Below the pieces are notes generated by a model that had not been told where the DNA came from, searched no databases, and saw only the letters and a list, made by a program, of their open reading frames with translations. Below, piece after piece: positions 1 through 7,203 of a stretch of DNA of 37,167 nucleotides (within the stretch, counting starts at the first letter, position 1; each line of letters begins with the position of its first letter). The position numbers were made by a program, and so were the translations under genes. Source of the stretch: an uncultured Lachnospiraceae bacterium (lineage in GTDB: Bacteria > Bacillota > Clostridia > Lachnospirales > Lachnospiraceae); the NCBI GenBank assembly GCA_949893755.1, contig CATLCV010000028.1, positions 1 through 37,167 of the forward strand, in the 5' to 3' direction.

Positions 1-313
1 GTGCCAGAAGCTTTTTGTATGCCGATTCCTCCAGCCAGTCGTCCGAATCTACGACTTTATAATACTGTCCCCGGGCAAGCTCCAGACCTTTGTTGACTCC
101 TGCTCCGTGACCTCCGTTTTCCTGGTGGATCGCCTTAACGATACCAGGATATTTCCTCTCGTATGCGTCCGCGATCTCTCCGGTACTGTCCATGGAACCG
201 TCGTCTATGACCAGGACCTCCACGTCCTCTCCTCCCTTTACCAGAGAATTGATACAGCGCTCCATATAATCCTGCGAATTGTAGCAGGGAATTGCAAATG
301 TGATGTACTTCAT
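1..313 (-). CDS. family 2 glycosyltransferase, C-terminus cut by window edge
   Basis: The first 104 residues are visible and the frame runs off the left edge of the window. The protein begins MKYITFAIPCYNSQDYMERC, the usual GT-A fold start of family 2 glycosyltransferases. The nucleotide-sugar motif VLVIDDGSMDSTGEIAD follows, then GHGAGVNKGLELARGQY and the metal-binding DSDDWL motif. Such enzymes transfer a sugar from a nucleotide donor to a cell-surface glycan or lipid acceptor at the inner face of the membrane; the acceptor cannot be told from this part. The ATG at 313 is preceded by a purine-rich AGGAGGAGGGG at good distance, so the start is firm. The gene is transcribed away from its neighbours; the CD3324-type gene upstream is closed off by a terminator at 552-581. 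Confidence 0.9.
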   Translation of the reverse strand, partial: MKYITFAIPCYNSQDYMERCINSLVKGGEDVEVLVIDDGSMDSTGEIADAYERKYPGIVKAIHQENGGHGAGVNKGLELARGQYYKVVDSDDWLEESAYKKLLA

Positions 314-551
314 GATGCCCCTCCTCCTCTTGAAATCTGCCGTCTGTTTGAAGCCTCAGCCGGCAGATTTTTCAAATCTTGCTTTTTCATCTTACTTTTT
401 TGTGTTACTTTTTTGATGATATTAGGATATCAGGCAATTCTTAAGTTTTTCTATAGATAAATCTAAATAATAAAGGAAGATACTTATAAGAAATTCGGCA
501 GATTTACTGAAACGCGGTGTATTGGAAGCACCCATCGGGCGCGCCAAAAAA

Positions 552-581
552 GAGGGCAGTGAGAAAAACGCCCTCCTTTTT
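552..581. terminator. bidirectional rho-independent terminator
   Basis: GAGGGC at 552-557 pairs with GCCCTC at 570-575. It is flanked by a T run on the plus strand (576-581) and by an A run before it that gives a T run on the minus strand. It lies just after the stop of the minus-strand gene at 607-897 and probably ends that transcript. Confidence 0.75.
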
Positions 582-606
582 CCTGCATCATACATGATTT
601 TAGATT

Positions 607-897
607 CTAAAAGCTTTCATCAGATTTGTTTTTTTCCTGGCGGATGATCCGCTGAATACTTTTTTCAGCGAGGAAATATTCTTCTGCCAGTTCTTTGACG
701 GAGCTTCCTCTCAAAAAATCGGCATATATTTTTTCATTTCTTCTTGCAAGCTCCTTCTTCGTCGTTGTCTGCTCTCCCCAGGCCTTCTTTTCCTCCTCCT
801 TTTTCGGAATGTAGATCACAGCGCCGTCTGCATATTGCTGCAGCTGTTCGATCAATTCCCGCGGCAGGATTTCTACCGCACGTATGTAATCCATCAT
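607..897 (-). CDS. CD3324 family protein (small HTH regulator-like)
   Basis: A 96-residue protein. The N-terminal half (VEILPRELIEQLQQYADGAVIYIPKK) and the AWGEQTTTKKELARRNEKIYADF segment match my recollection of the CD3324 family of small Firmicutes proteins. The C-terminal 35 residues (LRGSSVKELAEEYFLAEKSIQRII) read as a helix-turn-helix, so DNA binding is likely, but no target is known to me. The start is ATG 897, with GGGAGG six bases upstream; a second ATG follows directly. A 43-codon open frame upstream (894-1025) ends in a stop overlapping this start, which might allow translational coupling. The gene stands alone, with a terminator downstream at 552-581. Confidence 0.75.
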   Translation of the reverse strand: MMDYIRAVEILPRELIEQLQQYADGAVIYIPKKEEEKKAWGEQTTTKKELARRNEKIYADFLRGSSVKELAEEYFLAEKSIQRIIRQEKNKSDESF

Positions 898-1510
898 GTG
901 CCTCCCTGGTCGCCGGAAGTATCTTCTGTTCGGGAATTAGTTCTCTCCCCGGATGGCTGCGCAGGCTTTGCCAAATAAACTGCTCCCCTTCCATAATTCG
1001 TATTTTGCAGTTCTGTCATATTCATATGTTTTCATTTTGCCTTATGCACGGATTGAATCATCCGGCTCAGTTAATCTGTCGTTCATAACTGATGTTATTC
1101 TCAAAAACAGTGGCAGACAGCAGGTATGGCTGCGGCCTGCTGCCGAAAGAGTCCATAACCACAGGCAGATTTCATCAATCCCGCATTCCTTTCTTTTTTC
1201 GTTGAATCAGGCGCGGTCCGCCTGAATGAAGAAGTAAATGTAAGTGCAGCTCTGTCCTATAGAAAACCAGTTGTATATTTCCGATCTGAGGTGATCTGTT
1301 TTTTCCTCTTCATTGGAATCCCCCTTTCTCCTATTTTTGTGTGGGCATAGACCCCCACTTTTTTATTGTATCACGATTCAAGGGAAAACGCAGAACATAT
1401 TTCTTTAAAATCAAAATTGTGCCGAAAATCATGAAAAAACCTGCTCCGGCCGCCAGGCACAATGCAGGTTTCTTTTCAGCTTATGCAAATTTAACATCGG
1501 ATAAAACATC
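898..1510. other. 613-bp stretch with no confident gene
   Basis: I see no well-supported gene here. On the minus strand there are three short frames: 894-1025 (43 codons, starts MNMTELQNTNYGRGAVYLAK), 937-1035 (32 codons, starts MKTYEYDRTAKYELWKG), and an 18-codon ORF starting MKRKKQITSDRK behind a good AGGAGAAAGGGGG ribosome site near 1310. None has recognisable homology. A hairpin GTGGG (1341-1345)/CCCAC (1354-1358) followed by TTTTTT reads as a plus-strand terminator without an obvious plus-strand gene. The stretch may be decayed coding DNA. Confidence 0.4.
1434..1475. terminator. rho-independent terminator after the 1511-1735 gene
   Basis: AAACCTGC at 1437-1444 pairs perfectly with GCAGGTTT at 1464-1471. 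On the minus strand the hairpin is followed by a run of T (complement of 1434-1439). This suits termination of the small minus-strand gene ending at 1511. A weaker T-rich run on the plus strand makes it possibly bidirectional. Confidence 0.7.
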
Positions 1511-1735
1511 TTAAAAACGGAGAATATTCTTCTTATGATCTTTCAATTTCGGGACTTTATTTGGATGGTCGATTTCTTTCAGTTTCTTCCTGTCCTCCTG
1601 TTCAAACTCGGGAACAGATCTCTTTATATAACTTACCGGACGAAATCCGCCTGTATCAGAGGGATATGCGTTATACGGTAGCCTTTGAATATCATTTACG
1701 GGAATATTCAAATTTCCATTTTTGTATGCTGCCAT
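1511..1735 (-). CDS. hypothetical small basic protein
   Basis: A 74-residue protein that I do not recognise. It begins MAAYKNGNLNIPVNDIQRLP and ends rich in lysine (PKLKDHKKNILRF). It has no membrane segment and no cysteine. The frame is open further upstream to a TTG at 1756, but the ATG at 1735 has a perfect AGGAGG nine bases ahead, which decides the start. It is followed by a terminator at 1434-1475 and so forms a single-gene unit. The AT-rich composition resembles the toxin-antitoxin genes next to it rather than the housekeeping block. It could belong to the same acquired segment, but there is no sequence evidence of a functional link. Confidence 0.6.
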   Translation of the reverse strand: MAAYKNGNLNIPVNDIQRLPYNAYPSDTGGFRPVSYIKRSVPEFEQEDRKKLKEIDHPNKVPKLKDHKKNILRF

Positions 1736-1869
1736 AATCTGTTGCCTCCTCTCCAAAGTAATCTCTAATAAAACTATTTTACGCCAAAATTATTTTATAG
1801 TCATTGAAGCTGTAGTATAAATTTGAATCATAATGGCGGTTTGTTTTCTGGAGAAGGCGACTCAAATAC

Positions 1870-2898
1870 TTATATTTGTAAATTTTTCGTATATTTGAAC
1901 TGGATCACTTCTCTTGGAGCCGTTTTGGCATACGCTTCCTCTGCATGCATAAAATTCACGATCTCATCTTTTGTCATCCTGCCAAGCCTTCCAATAATCG
2001 TATCCAGGATTTCCTTCTCTTCTTTATCCAATGTTGGAAAATCCACGTCCCCCGCCAGGCTGAAATGGTAAGCTAACGTCTCACCCATGTCAACCTCTTC
2101 ACATGGCACACCTTTTAGGTGAATGAGAGAATCATGCCCAATCGGCACCGCCCCCATAGGCAGTGCCTGATAAATAAGTCCGGTAATCGCATATCCCCTT
2201 TTTTTATAAGAAAGCGCATCTCCATACCACATAAGCTTCATCAGCTTTACCTTATATAGATTCGTAACTCTGGCCGAGCCTGCAAAATATCGGATCACAT
2301 CCACTGCCTTTTCTAAAGAAAGTTCAACATTTCCATGCAGCATCCGATTCCCCTTGAATCTTGCATAACTTGCTTCTATTGCCCTTTTCAAATAGCTGTT
2401 CTGATCATTCTCATAAAGTATTGCCGCTGTCTCCGAATATTTTCTATAAGCCTCTGCCGATAAACAATCCTTTGCTTCTGAAAGCAGATGCAAAAACCAC
2501 TCCGGATCCCGATCCAGTTTTCTCAGTATACTATCATGTGCCTTATCCTGTACCTGGTGGCTTTCATATCTGGTAACTGTCTTGCCTCCCCATCCCAGAA
2601 GCACACATAAATCACTCTGACTGACACCATACTTACCACGTACAGCGCTTATTTCTTTTGATGTAAGAAGCCCTGCTGATTGCCGATATGCGTCCTTCAT
2701 AGCCTTATCATTTTTACTGATCATAGCTTCTTCCATATACAATTCATCCGCATTATCGCAGTATAAATAAAAGGCAATATATTCTACCTGCGTATTCTTA
2801 AAAACAGTATGCTCCTTCACACGAACCATTTTCACATCATGTTCTTCCATACAGCAGGTACACAGCCGTTTTTCGATGCGAATCACTTCCATATCCAT
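1870..2898 (-). CDS. MqsA-type antitoxin with HTH and C-terminal Panacea (DUF4065) domain
   Basis: 342 residues with three parts. The N-terminal part has a CTCC motif (Cys13, Cys15, Cys16) and YCDNADELY (Cys47), resembling an MqsA-type zinc finger in which the last cysteine pair is incomplete. Residues about 75-140 are a Cro/Xre-like helix-turn-helix (LTSKEISAVRGKYGVSQSDL, LLGWGGKTVTRYESHQVQDK) of the kind found in MqsA-family antitoxins. Residues about 185-325 carry a Panacea/SocA-like domain (YKVKLMKLMWYGDALSYKKR, GLIYQALPMGAVPIGHDSL). Panacea domains are known as promiscuous antitoxin domains. The HTH should bind the operon's own operator. The ATG at 2898 has GGAGG seven bases upstream, directly after the stop of the gene before it (2911), so the two are one operon in toxin-first order, as in mqsRA. 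The antitoxin role is inferred from architecture and context. Confidence 0.8.
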   Translation of the reverse strand: MDMEVIRIEKRLCTCCMEEHDVKMVRVKEHTVFKNTQVEYIAFYLYCDNADELYMEEAMISKNDKAMKDAYRQSAGLLTSKEISAVRGKYGVSQSDLCVLLGWGGKTVTRYESHQVQDKAHDSILRKLDRDPEWFLHLLSEAKDCLSAEAYRKYSETAAILYENDQNSYLKRAIEASYARFKGNRMLHGNVELSLEKAVDVIRYFAGSARVTNLYKVKLMKLMWYGDALSYKKRGYAITGLIYQALPMGAVPIGHDSLIHLKGVPCEEVDMGETLAYHFSLAGDVDFPTLDKEEKEILDTIIGRLGRMTKDEIVNFMHAEEAYAKTAPREVIQFKYTKNLQI

Positions 2899-2910
2899 GA
2901 AAACACCTCC

Positions 2911-3351
2911 CTAAACTTTTCTATATGGGAACATTTCCGATTCAAATGCCCTCTCGGCAAAATGAAAAGACATAACAAATGTTGTCATAGTACCATATGT
3001 TCCAAGAAGTTCAACTCTGATTTTAATATATACATCATCTTTTCCATTATAAATTTTTCCGAATTCTCTCATCTCGCTTCTTTTCGGAAAACGCAGATCC
3101 CTAACAGTTCTCATGTATTCTTCCACCGTAAGTGTTTTTAATTCCCTTCTAAGTGCATCCTTAGGATCCTCATCCGGAAATAACGTATCTATCGTATATT
3201 GATTCGTATATTTTATGTCTCTTTCCTTGTCTACCAGTCTATAGGCCTGAAACTCAATTTGTGCTCCATTGTCAAGCGCGTATTTCAAATCTTGGATATA
3301 AGCAGCTACCTCTAGTTCACTCTCAATCCTGAATCTGCTTTCTTTTGTCAC
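2911..3351 (-). CDS. probable MqsR-like toxin partner of the Panacea antitoxin
   Basis: About 146 residues from a GTG start at 3351, chosen because AAGAGGTG lies eight bases upstream. An in-frame upstream ATG at 3381 sits inside the promoter palindrome and lacks a ribosome site. The C-terminal half (LTVEEYMRTVRDLRF, then MREFGKIYNGKDDVYIKIRV, then TTFVMSFHFAER) lines up by eye with E. coli MqsR (LSESDFYKSM..., IWQDVYRP...GQVYLKITV, LIVSFKEK). The tyrosine of VYIKI matches MqsR Tyr81 and the SF near the end matches, but MqsR Lys56, Gln68 and Lys96 seem replaced. MqsR is a GCU-cleaving mRNA interferase; activity here is only inferred. This protein is longer than the 98-residue MqsR. Its position just upstream of an MqsA-Panacea gene supports a toxin role. 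Confidence 0.6.
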   Translation of the reverse strand: MTKESRFRIESELEVAAYIQDLKYALDNGAQIEFQAYRLVDKERDIKYTNQYTIDTLFPDEDPKDALRRELKTLTVEEYMRTVRDLRFPKRSEMREFGKIYNGKDDVYIKIRVELLGTYGTMTTFVMSFHFAERAFESEMFPYRKV

Positions 3352-3371
3352 AATGACTGCACCTCTCTTAT

Positions 3372-3391
3372 TAGGTATCATTTGATACCTA
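3372..3391. promoter_or_regulatory. palindromic operator of the toxin-antitoxin operon
   Basis: A perfect inverted repeat, TAGGTATCA-TT-TGATACCTA. It begins two bases past the -10 box of the operon promoter and so covers the expected transcription start. This is where an autoregulatory antitoxin would be expected to bind. E. coli MqsA also reads ACCT/AGGT half-sites, but in the opposite arrangement, so the match is only suggestive. Confidence 0.65.
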
Positions 3392-3392
3392 C

Positions 3393-3421
3393 ACAATATC
3401 TCTTTTTTACCACTTTGTCAA
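3393..3421 (-). promoter_or_regulatory. sigma-A type promoter of the toxin-antitoxin operon
   Basis: On the minus strand the -35 box is TTGACA (complement of 3416-3421), the spacer is exactly 17 bases, and the -10 box is TATTGT (complement of 3393-3398). Transcription would begin inside the palindrome at 3372-3391 and read through both operon genes. Confidence 0.75.
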
Positions 3422-3550
3422 TCTTGTTTTATATATATGCTTAAATTATCGCATATTTTGTTATGATTCAGGTCAGAGCGGCATATATCCCTGTTCAAAA
3501 TTTCACAATGAATGCCCCTCAGAACAGTCCGCAGAGAACGTGCGCACTAG

Positions 3551-3573
3551 AAAAGAGCCGCTCATCAAGCGGC
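3551..3573 (-). terminator. rho-independent terminator after the 3642-3992 gene
   Basis: GCCGCT (3557-3562) pairs with AGCGGC (3568-3573) around a five-base loop. On the minus strand this is followed by TCTTTTC. It sits about 70 bases past the stop of the minus-strand gene at 3642. Confidence 0.65.
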
Positions 3574-3641
3574 CCCTGCTCATGTCCCGGAACGCCAGTG
3601 ATCGGTCTCCGGCATATTTTTTATCATGCCTGCTGCCCCGG

Positions 3642-3992
3642 TCACAGCGTCCTTATATACTCTATGATCCTGTTCACAGTTCCATTTTCATACTCGTCAT
3701 GGCTTATCTGAAAGCATTCCTTTTTATCGATCTTGTCATAATCCACATATGCGGCAATATCCTCAGGAATGACAAATAAATCCACACCCTCACGCTTCAG
3801 CCCCGGCAGGTCTCCATGGTTCACATCAATGATCACTTCCATGTTCCATTTTTCCGCAGACAGCGCAGCCTCCAGGTTTTCTTTCAGTGCAGCACTTCTC
3901 TTCTTTTTAAACGGATTTAAATGGCCGTCATGTCCTGCCTGCGCCAGCCTTCCATAAGTGACATACGGTACGATTGCAATTTTTTTGATCAT
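3642..3992 (-). CDS. hypothetical protein, unrecognised
   Basis: 116 residues from the ATG at 3992; a TTG one codon upstream is also open, but the AGGGGG nine bases before the ATG favours the ATG. The protein begins MIKKIAIVPYVTYGRLAQAG, which looks like a beta strand of an alpha/beta fold. It continues with a charged stretch (NPFKKKRSAALKENLEAALS), a second strand-like EVIIDVNHGDLPG, and VDLFVIPEDIAAYVDYDKID. There is no membrane segment. I do not recognise the family. The lysine-rich loop and alternating strand/helix pattern resemble small cytosolic alpha/beta proteins, but no catalytic motif is evident. It is a single-gene unit ending at the terminator at 3551-3573, upstream of the toxin-antitoxin promoter and in the same direction. 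Confidence 0.65.
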   Translation of the reverse strand: MIKKIAIVPYVTYGRLAQAGHDGHLNPFKKKRSAALKENLEAALSAEKWNMEVIIDVNHGDLPGLKREGVDLFVIPEDIAAYVDYDKIDKKECFQISHDEYENGTVNRIIEYIRTL

Positions 3993-4066
3993 CAATTTAT
4001 TCCCCCTTTTTCTTTAGGTAAACTTGATATCGTTTTTATAATCATACCATACTTCCGCAGAAGATA

Positions 4067-4321
4067 CTACTCTCGGATAGTAATTTCATTTTCTCCATCT
4101 ACTTTCCCTGATAATTCAATTCCTTTAACTTCCGGAAATTCTCCACCAACATCTTTACTAAAATTACTTAAATTCCCCATATCCGGGTAAATTTTAAAAT
4201 ATGGAGAAACATTGACTATCGAAACTGTGGATGATACTATATATTGGAAATGAAATTTTTTTGATCTTCTTAACGGGCATGATGCTTCTGCGGAATCAGT
4301 ATGGCAGACCTGCTTAAAAGA
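4067..4321 (-). pseudogene. possible C-terminal gene remnant without a start
   Basis: An open frame of 84 codons on the minus strand that has no good start codon near its upstream stop; the first ATG is 47 codons in. The last 60 residues read like genuine protein (IVSSTVSIVNVSPYFKIYPD, then FPEVKGIELSGKVDGENEIT) and the base composition is coding-like. I do not recognise the family. The simplest reading is the tail end of a decayed gene left beside the accessory genes. A real 37-residue ORF starting at the internal ATG is possible but lacks a clear ribosome site. Confidence 0.35.
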
Positions 4322-4406
4322 TCATAATATTGCATAGATTAGGTTTCCTCCTTAAATTGAGGTAAAATAAGATTATCCACTAAATTTTGAAAGGAAATAG
4401 ACTAAA

Positions 4407-5051
4407 ATGAAAGTAATTGACCTGACCCACACAATCAAAGAGGATATGCCTGTTTATCCTGGAACTGATACGCCCAAATTTATTCCTGCAAACAGCTATG
4501 AAAAAGACGGTTTCAAAGAAACATTACTGCAGATGTATACGCATACTGGAACTCATATAGATCCACCTGCTCACCTTTTTGCAGGAAGAACTACACTGGA
4601 TCAGTTTCCTGCGGAACAGTTTATTGGAAAGGCTTTCGTTATAGATTGCCGGGATTTGAAAGACAGGCAATCTATTTCGATAGAATATATTTATAAAAAT
4701 AGGGAAAAAGTAGACAAAGCAGATTTCTTACTGTTTAACCTTGGCTGGGATAAGCGGTGGGGAACAGAATCTTATTTTGGAAATTATCCCTGTATTGATG
4801 ATGATGTTCTGGATTTTGTGATATCCGGCAATTATAAAGGGATCGGGTTTGATGTAATTGGCCTTGATCCAATTATAGATGAGAACTTGACACGTCACAA
4901 AAAATTGTTTCAAAAATGTAATATAGTAAACATAGAAAATCTGAAGAACTTAGAATTGTGCGGCAGTGATTTATTCTGGTTCAGTTGTTTTCCGTTGAAA
5001 CTCGATCATTGTGATGGTTCTCCGATAAGAGCCGTTGCATGGTTTGAATAG
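4407..5051 (+). CDS. cyclase family protein (KynB-like metal hydrolase)
   Basis: 214 residues, the usual length for the cyclase family (PF04199), which includes kynurenine formamidase and isatin hydrolase. The hallmark metal-binding motif HTGTHIDPPAH is at residues 46-56, after the typical start VIDLTHTIKEDMPVYPG. A second conserved segment, KGIGFDVIGLDPI, lies at about residues 145-157. These enzymes hydrolyse small amide or cyclic substrates using a metal in the cytosol; the substrate here cannot be assigned. The ATG is preceded by AAAGGA about 11 bases upstream, a modest ribosome site. It is the only plus-strand gene in the first 20 kb and is convergent with lysS; there are no kynurenine pathway genes nearby. 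Confidence 0.88.
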   Translation: MKVIDLTHTIKEDMPVYPGTDTPKFIPANSYEKDGFKETLLQMYTHTGTHIDPPAHLFAGRTTLDQFPAEQFIGKAFVIDCRDLKDRQSISIEYIYKNREKVDKADFLLFNLGWDKRWGTESYFGNYPCIDDDVLDFVISGNYKGIGFDVIGLDPIIDENLTRHKKLFQKCNIVNIENLKNLELCGSDLFWFSCFPLKLDHCDGSPIRAVAWFE

Positions 5052-5061
5052 GCAATATGAC

Positions 5062-5104
5062 AAAAAAAGGACACTTCTCTAAAATCTCTTTTAGAAAAAT
5101 GTCC
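5062..5104 (-). terminator. lysS terminator
   Basis: GGACA (5069-5073) pairs with TGTCC (5100-5104), with a further internal pairing of TCTAAAA with TTTTAGA. On the minus strand the hairpin runs into seven T (complement of 5062-5068). It lies between the convergent cyclase and lysS genes and ends the lysS transcript. Confidence 0.75.
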
Positions 5105-5142
5105 ATAAAGTGTATTGGAAAAACCGTATAAACTCTATTCCA

Positions 5143-7083
5143 TCAATATAGCTTTGCCCCGGCCGGAATCCGGTCATCTACCATCAAAAGGTGGAGTCCT
5201 TCCTGTCCATTTTCCTCATGTACTGCTGAAATCAGCATACCGCAGGAATCAATGCCCATCATCTTTCGAGGAGGCAGGTTCACGATTGCGATACAAGTCT
5301 TTCCGATTAGCTCTTCCGGCTCGTAATACTCATGAATACCGCTTAAAATCGTGCGTTCTTCGCCTGTTCCGTCATCCAGAGTGAACTGTAAGAGCTTCTT
5401 GGATTTCGGTGCAGCCACACAATCTTTTACCTTAACCGCTCTGAAATCTGACTTTGAAAATGTTTCAAAATCAACGGACTCTTCAAATAAAGGCTCGATT
5501 TTTACGTTGGAAAAATCAATTTTTTCTTCCGCAGCCGGAACTGCCAAATCCGATGCTTCTGCCTGGGCCGCGTTGTTCGCTTCGTTCTTGGAAGCGCCGA
5601 GCGTTTTCATGGTCGGGAACGCCAGCACATCCCTGATCGCCGCGGAGTCCGTCAATAACATGCACATCCGGTCGATCCCGAAGCCGATCCCGCCTGTCGG
5701 AGGCATCCCGATCTCCAGCGCATTCATGAAATCTTCATCCGTCGTATTGGCCTCTTCATCGCCCTGTGCAAGGAGCTCTTCCTGTGCGCGGAAGCGTTCC
5801 CTCTGATCAATGGGGTCATTTAACTCGGAGTAAGCATTTGCCATCTCCCAGCCGTTCATGAAGAACTCAAAGCGCTCTACATAATCCGGGTTGTCCGGCT
5901 TCTTCTTGGTCAGCGGGGAGATCTCGATGGGATGATCCATCACGAAGATCGGCTGGATCAGATGCTCCTCCACATATTCTTCAAAGAACAGGTTGAGGAT
6001 ATCACCCTTCTTATGCCTGTCCTCGTATTCCAGATGATGCTCGTCCGCCAGAGCCCTGGCTTCGTCGTCTGTCTTCACATTGGTAAAATCGACGCCCGCA
6101 TATTTCTTCACGGCGTCTACCATGGTGATCCGTTCAAATGGCTTTTCCAGATCCATCTCCACGCCGTTATATACGATCTTCATGCTTCCCAGTACTTCCC
6201 GGGCCACATAGCGGTACAGATTCTCGGTCAGATCCATCATGCCGTGATAGTCCGTATAAGCCTGGTACAGCTCCATCAGCGTAAATTCCGGATTGTGCCT
6301 GGTATCCAGGCCCTCGTTGCGGAAGACCCGGCCGATCTCGTAGACACGCTCCATGCCGCCGACGATCAGGCGCTTCAGATACAGCTCCAATGATATACGC
6401 AGCTTGATATCCTCGTCCAATGCATTGAAATGTGTCTCAAACGGACGCGCTGCGGCGCCGCCTGCATTCTGAACCAGCATGGGAGTCTCCACCTCCATAA
6501 AGCCCTGGCCGTCCAGATATCTGCGGATCGCGCTGATGATCCTGGAACGCTTGATAAAGGTATCCTTTACCTCCGGATTCATGACCAGGTCCACATATCT
6601 CTGGCGGTAACGCAGATCCGTATTGGTCAGTCCGTGGAACTTTTCCGGAAGGATCTGGAGGCTCTTCGCAAGCAGGGTAATGCCGGTCACATGGATGGAG
6701 ATCTCTCCGGTCTTTGTCGTAAAGACCTCTCCCTGAACACCGACAAGGTCGCCTACATCAAATTTTTTAAAGTCCTTGTACGCTTCCTCTCCTACGCTGT
6801 CTCTTGCCACATAGCACTGGATGTTGCCCTTCAGATCCTGTACATTACAAAAAGAAGCTTTCCCCATGACCCGCTTTGACATCATACGGCCCGCAATGGA
6901 TACCTGCGTGCCTTCCAGTTCTTCATACCTGTCCTTGATCTCCTGACTGTGATGAGTCTGATCATAGCTGGTGATGGCAAAAGGATCCTTGCCATTGGCC
7001 TGCAAATCTGCTAACTTCTCACGTCGAACCTTTCTCAACTGATTCAAATCCGGCTCCTGAGCCTGCTTCTGCTGGTCAGACAT
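5143..7083 (-). CDS. lysS: lysyl-tRNA synthetase, class II, with C-terminal tRNA-binding domain
   Basis: 646 residues from the ATG at 7083 (AGGAG seven bases upstream; the frame is open further but without a ribosome site). An N-terminal OB-fold anticodon-binding domain (about 40-150) is followed by the class II catalytic core. Motif 2 is [17 protein letters not shown] and motif 3 is [13 protein letters not shown]. It charges tRNA-Lys with lysine using ATP. After residue 500 there is an Ala/Glu-rich linker and then about 100 extra residues ([20 protein letters not shown] to the end). This part carries the RxILSGI and [20 protein letters not shown] signatures of the EMAP/Trbp111 tRNA-binding domain (PF01588), more usual at the end of MetRS. 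Ordinary LysS is about 490-500 residues, so this is a fusion. It follows greA and ends at the terminator at 5062-5104. Confidence 0.97.
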   Translation of the reverse strand: MSDQQKQAQEPDLNQLRKVRREKLADLQANGKDPFAITSYDQTHHSQEIKDRYEELEGTQVSIAGRMMSKRVMGKASFCNVQDLKGNIQCYVARDSVGEEAYKDFKKFDVGDLVGVQGEVFTTKTGEISIHVTGITLLAKSLQILPEKFHGLTNTDLRYRQRYVDLVMNPEVKDTFIKRSRIISAIRRYLDGQGFMEVETPMLVQNAGGAAARPFETHFNALDEDIKLRISLELYLKRLIVGGMERVYEIGRVFRNEGLDTRHNPEFTLMELYQAYTDYHGMMDLTENLYRYVAREVLGSMKIVYNGVEMDLEKPFERITMVDAVKKYAGVDFTNVKTDDEARALADEHHLEYEDRHKKGDILNLFFEEYVEEHLIQPIFVMDHPIEISPLTKKKPDNPDYVERFEFFMNGWEMANAYSELNDPIDQRERFRAQEELLAQGDEEANTTDEDFMNALEIGMPPTGGIGFGIDRMCMLLTDSAAIRDVLAFPTMKTLGASKNEANNAAQAEASDLAVPAAEEKIDFSNVKIEPLFEESVDFETFSKSDFRAVKVKDCVAAPKSKKLLQFTLDDGTGEERTILSGIHEYYEPEELIGKTCIAIVNLPPRKMMGIDSCGMLISAVHEENGQEGLHLLMVDDRIPAGAKLY

Positions 7084-7203
7084 TTGTTTTCTCCTTTCTA
7101 TTCCTCCGTCTATACGCATTGCCCCGGTGCTCCTCTTCCCCCATATTGGAAATGGATCCACCGCTCTTACGCTTATTGTCTTTTCCTGATACTGAACACC
7201 GAT

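Noticed and set aside
1341..1366. Plus-strand terminator hairpin GTGGG/CCCAC followed by T run
   Set aside because: It looks like a terminator, but no plus-strand gene supports a transcript that would use it, so it is not listed as a feature by itself.
7084..7203. T-box leader before lysS
   Set aside because: The 120-base gap after greA lacks the T-box sequence and an antiterminator; lysS is probably read from the upstream promoter.
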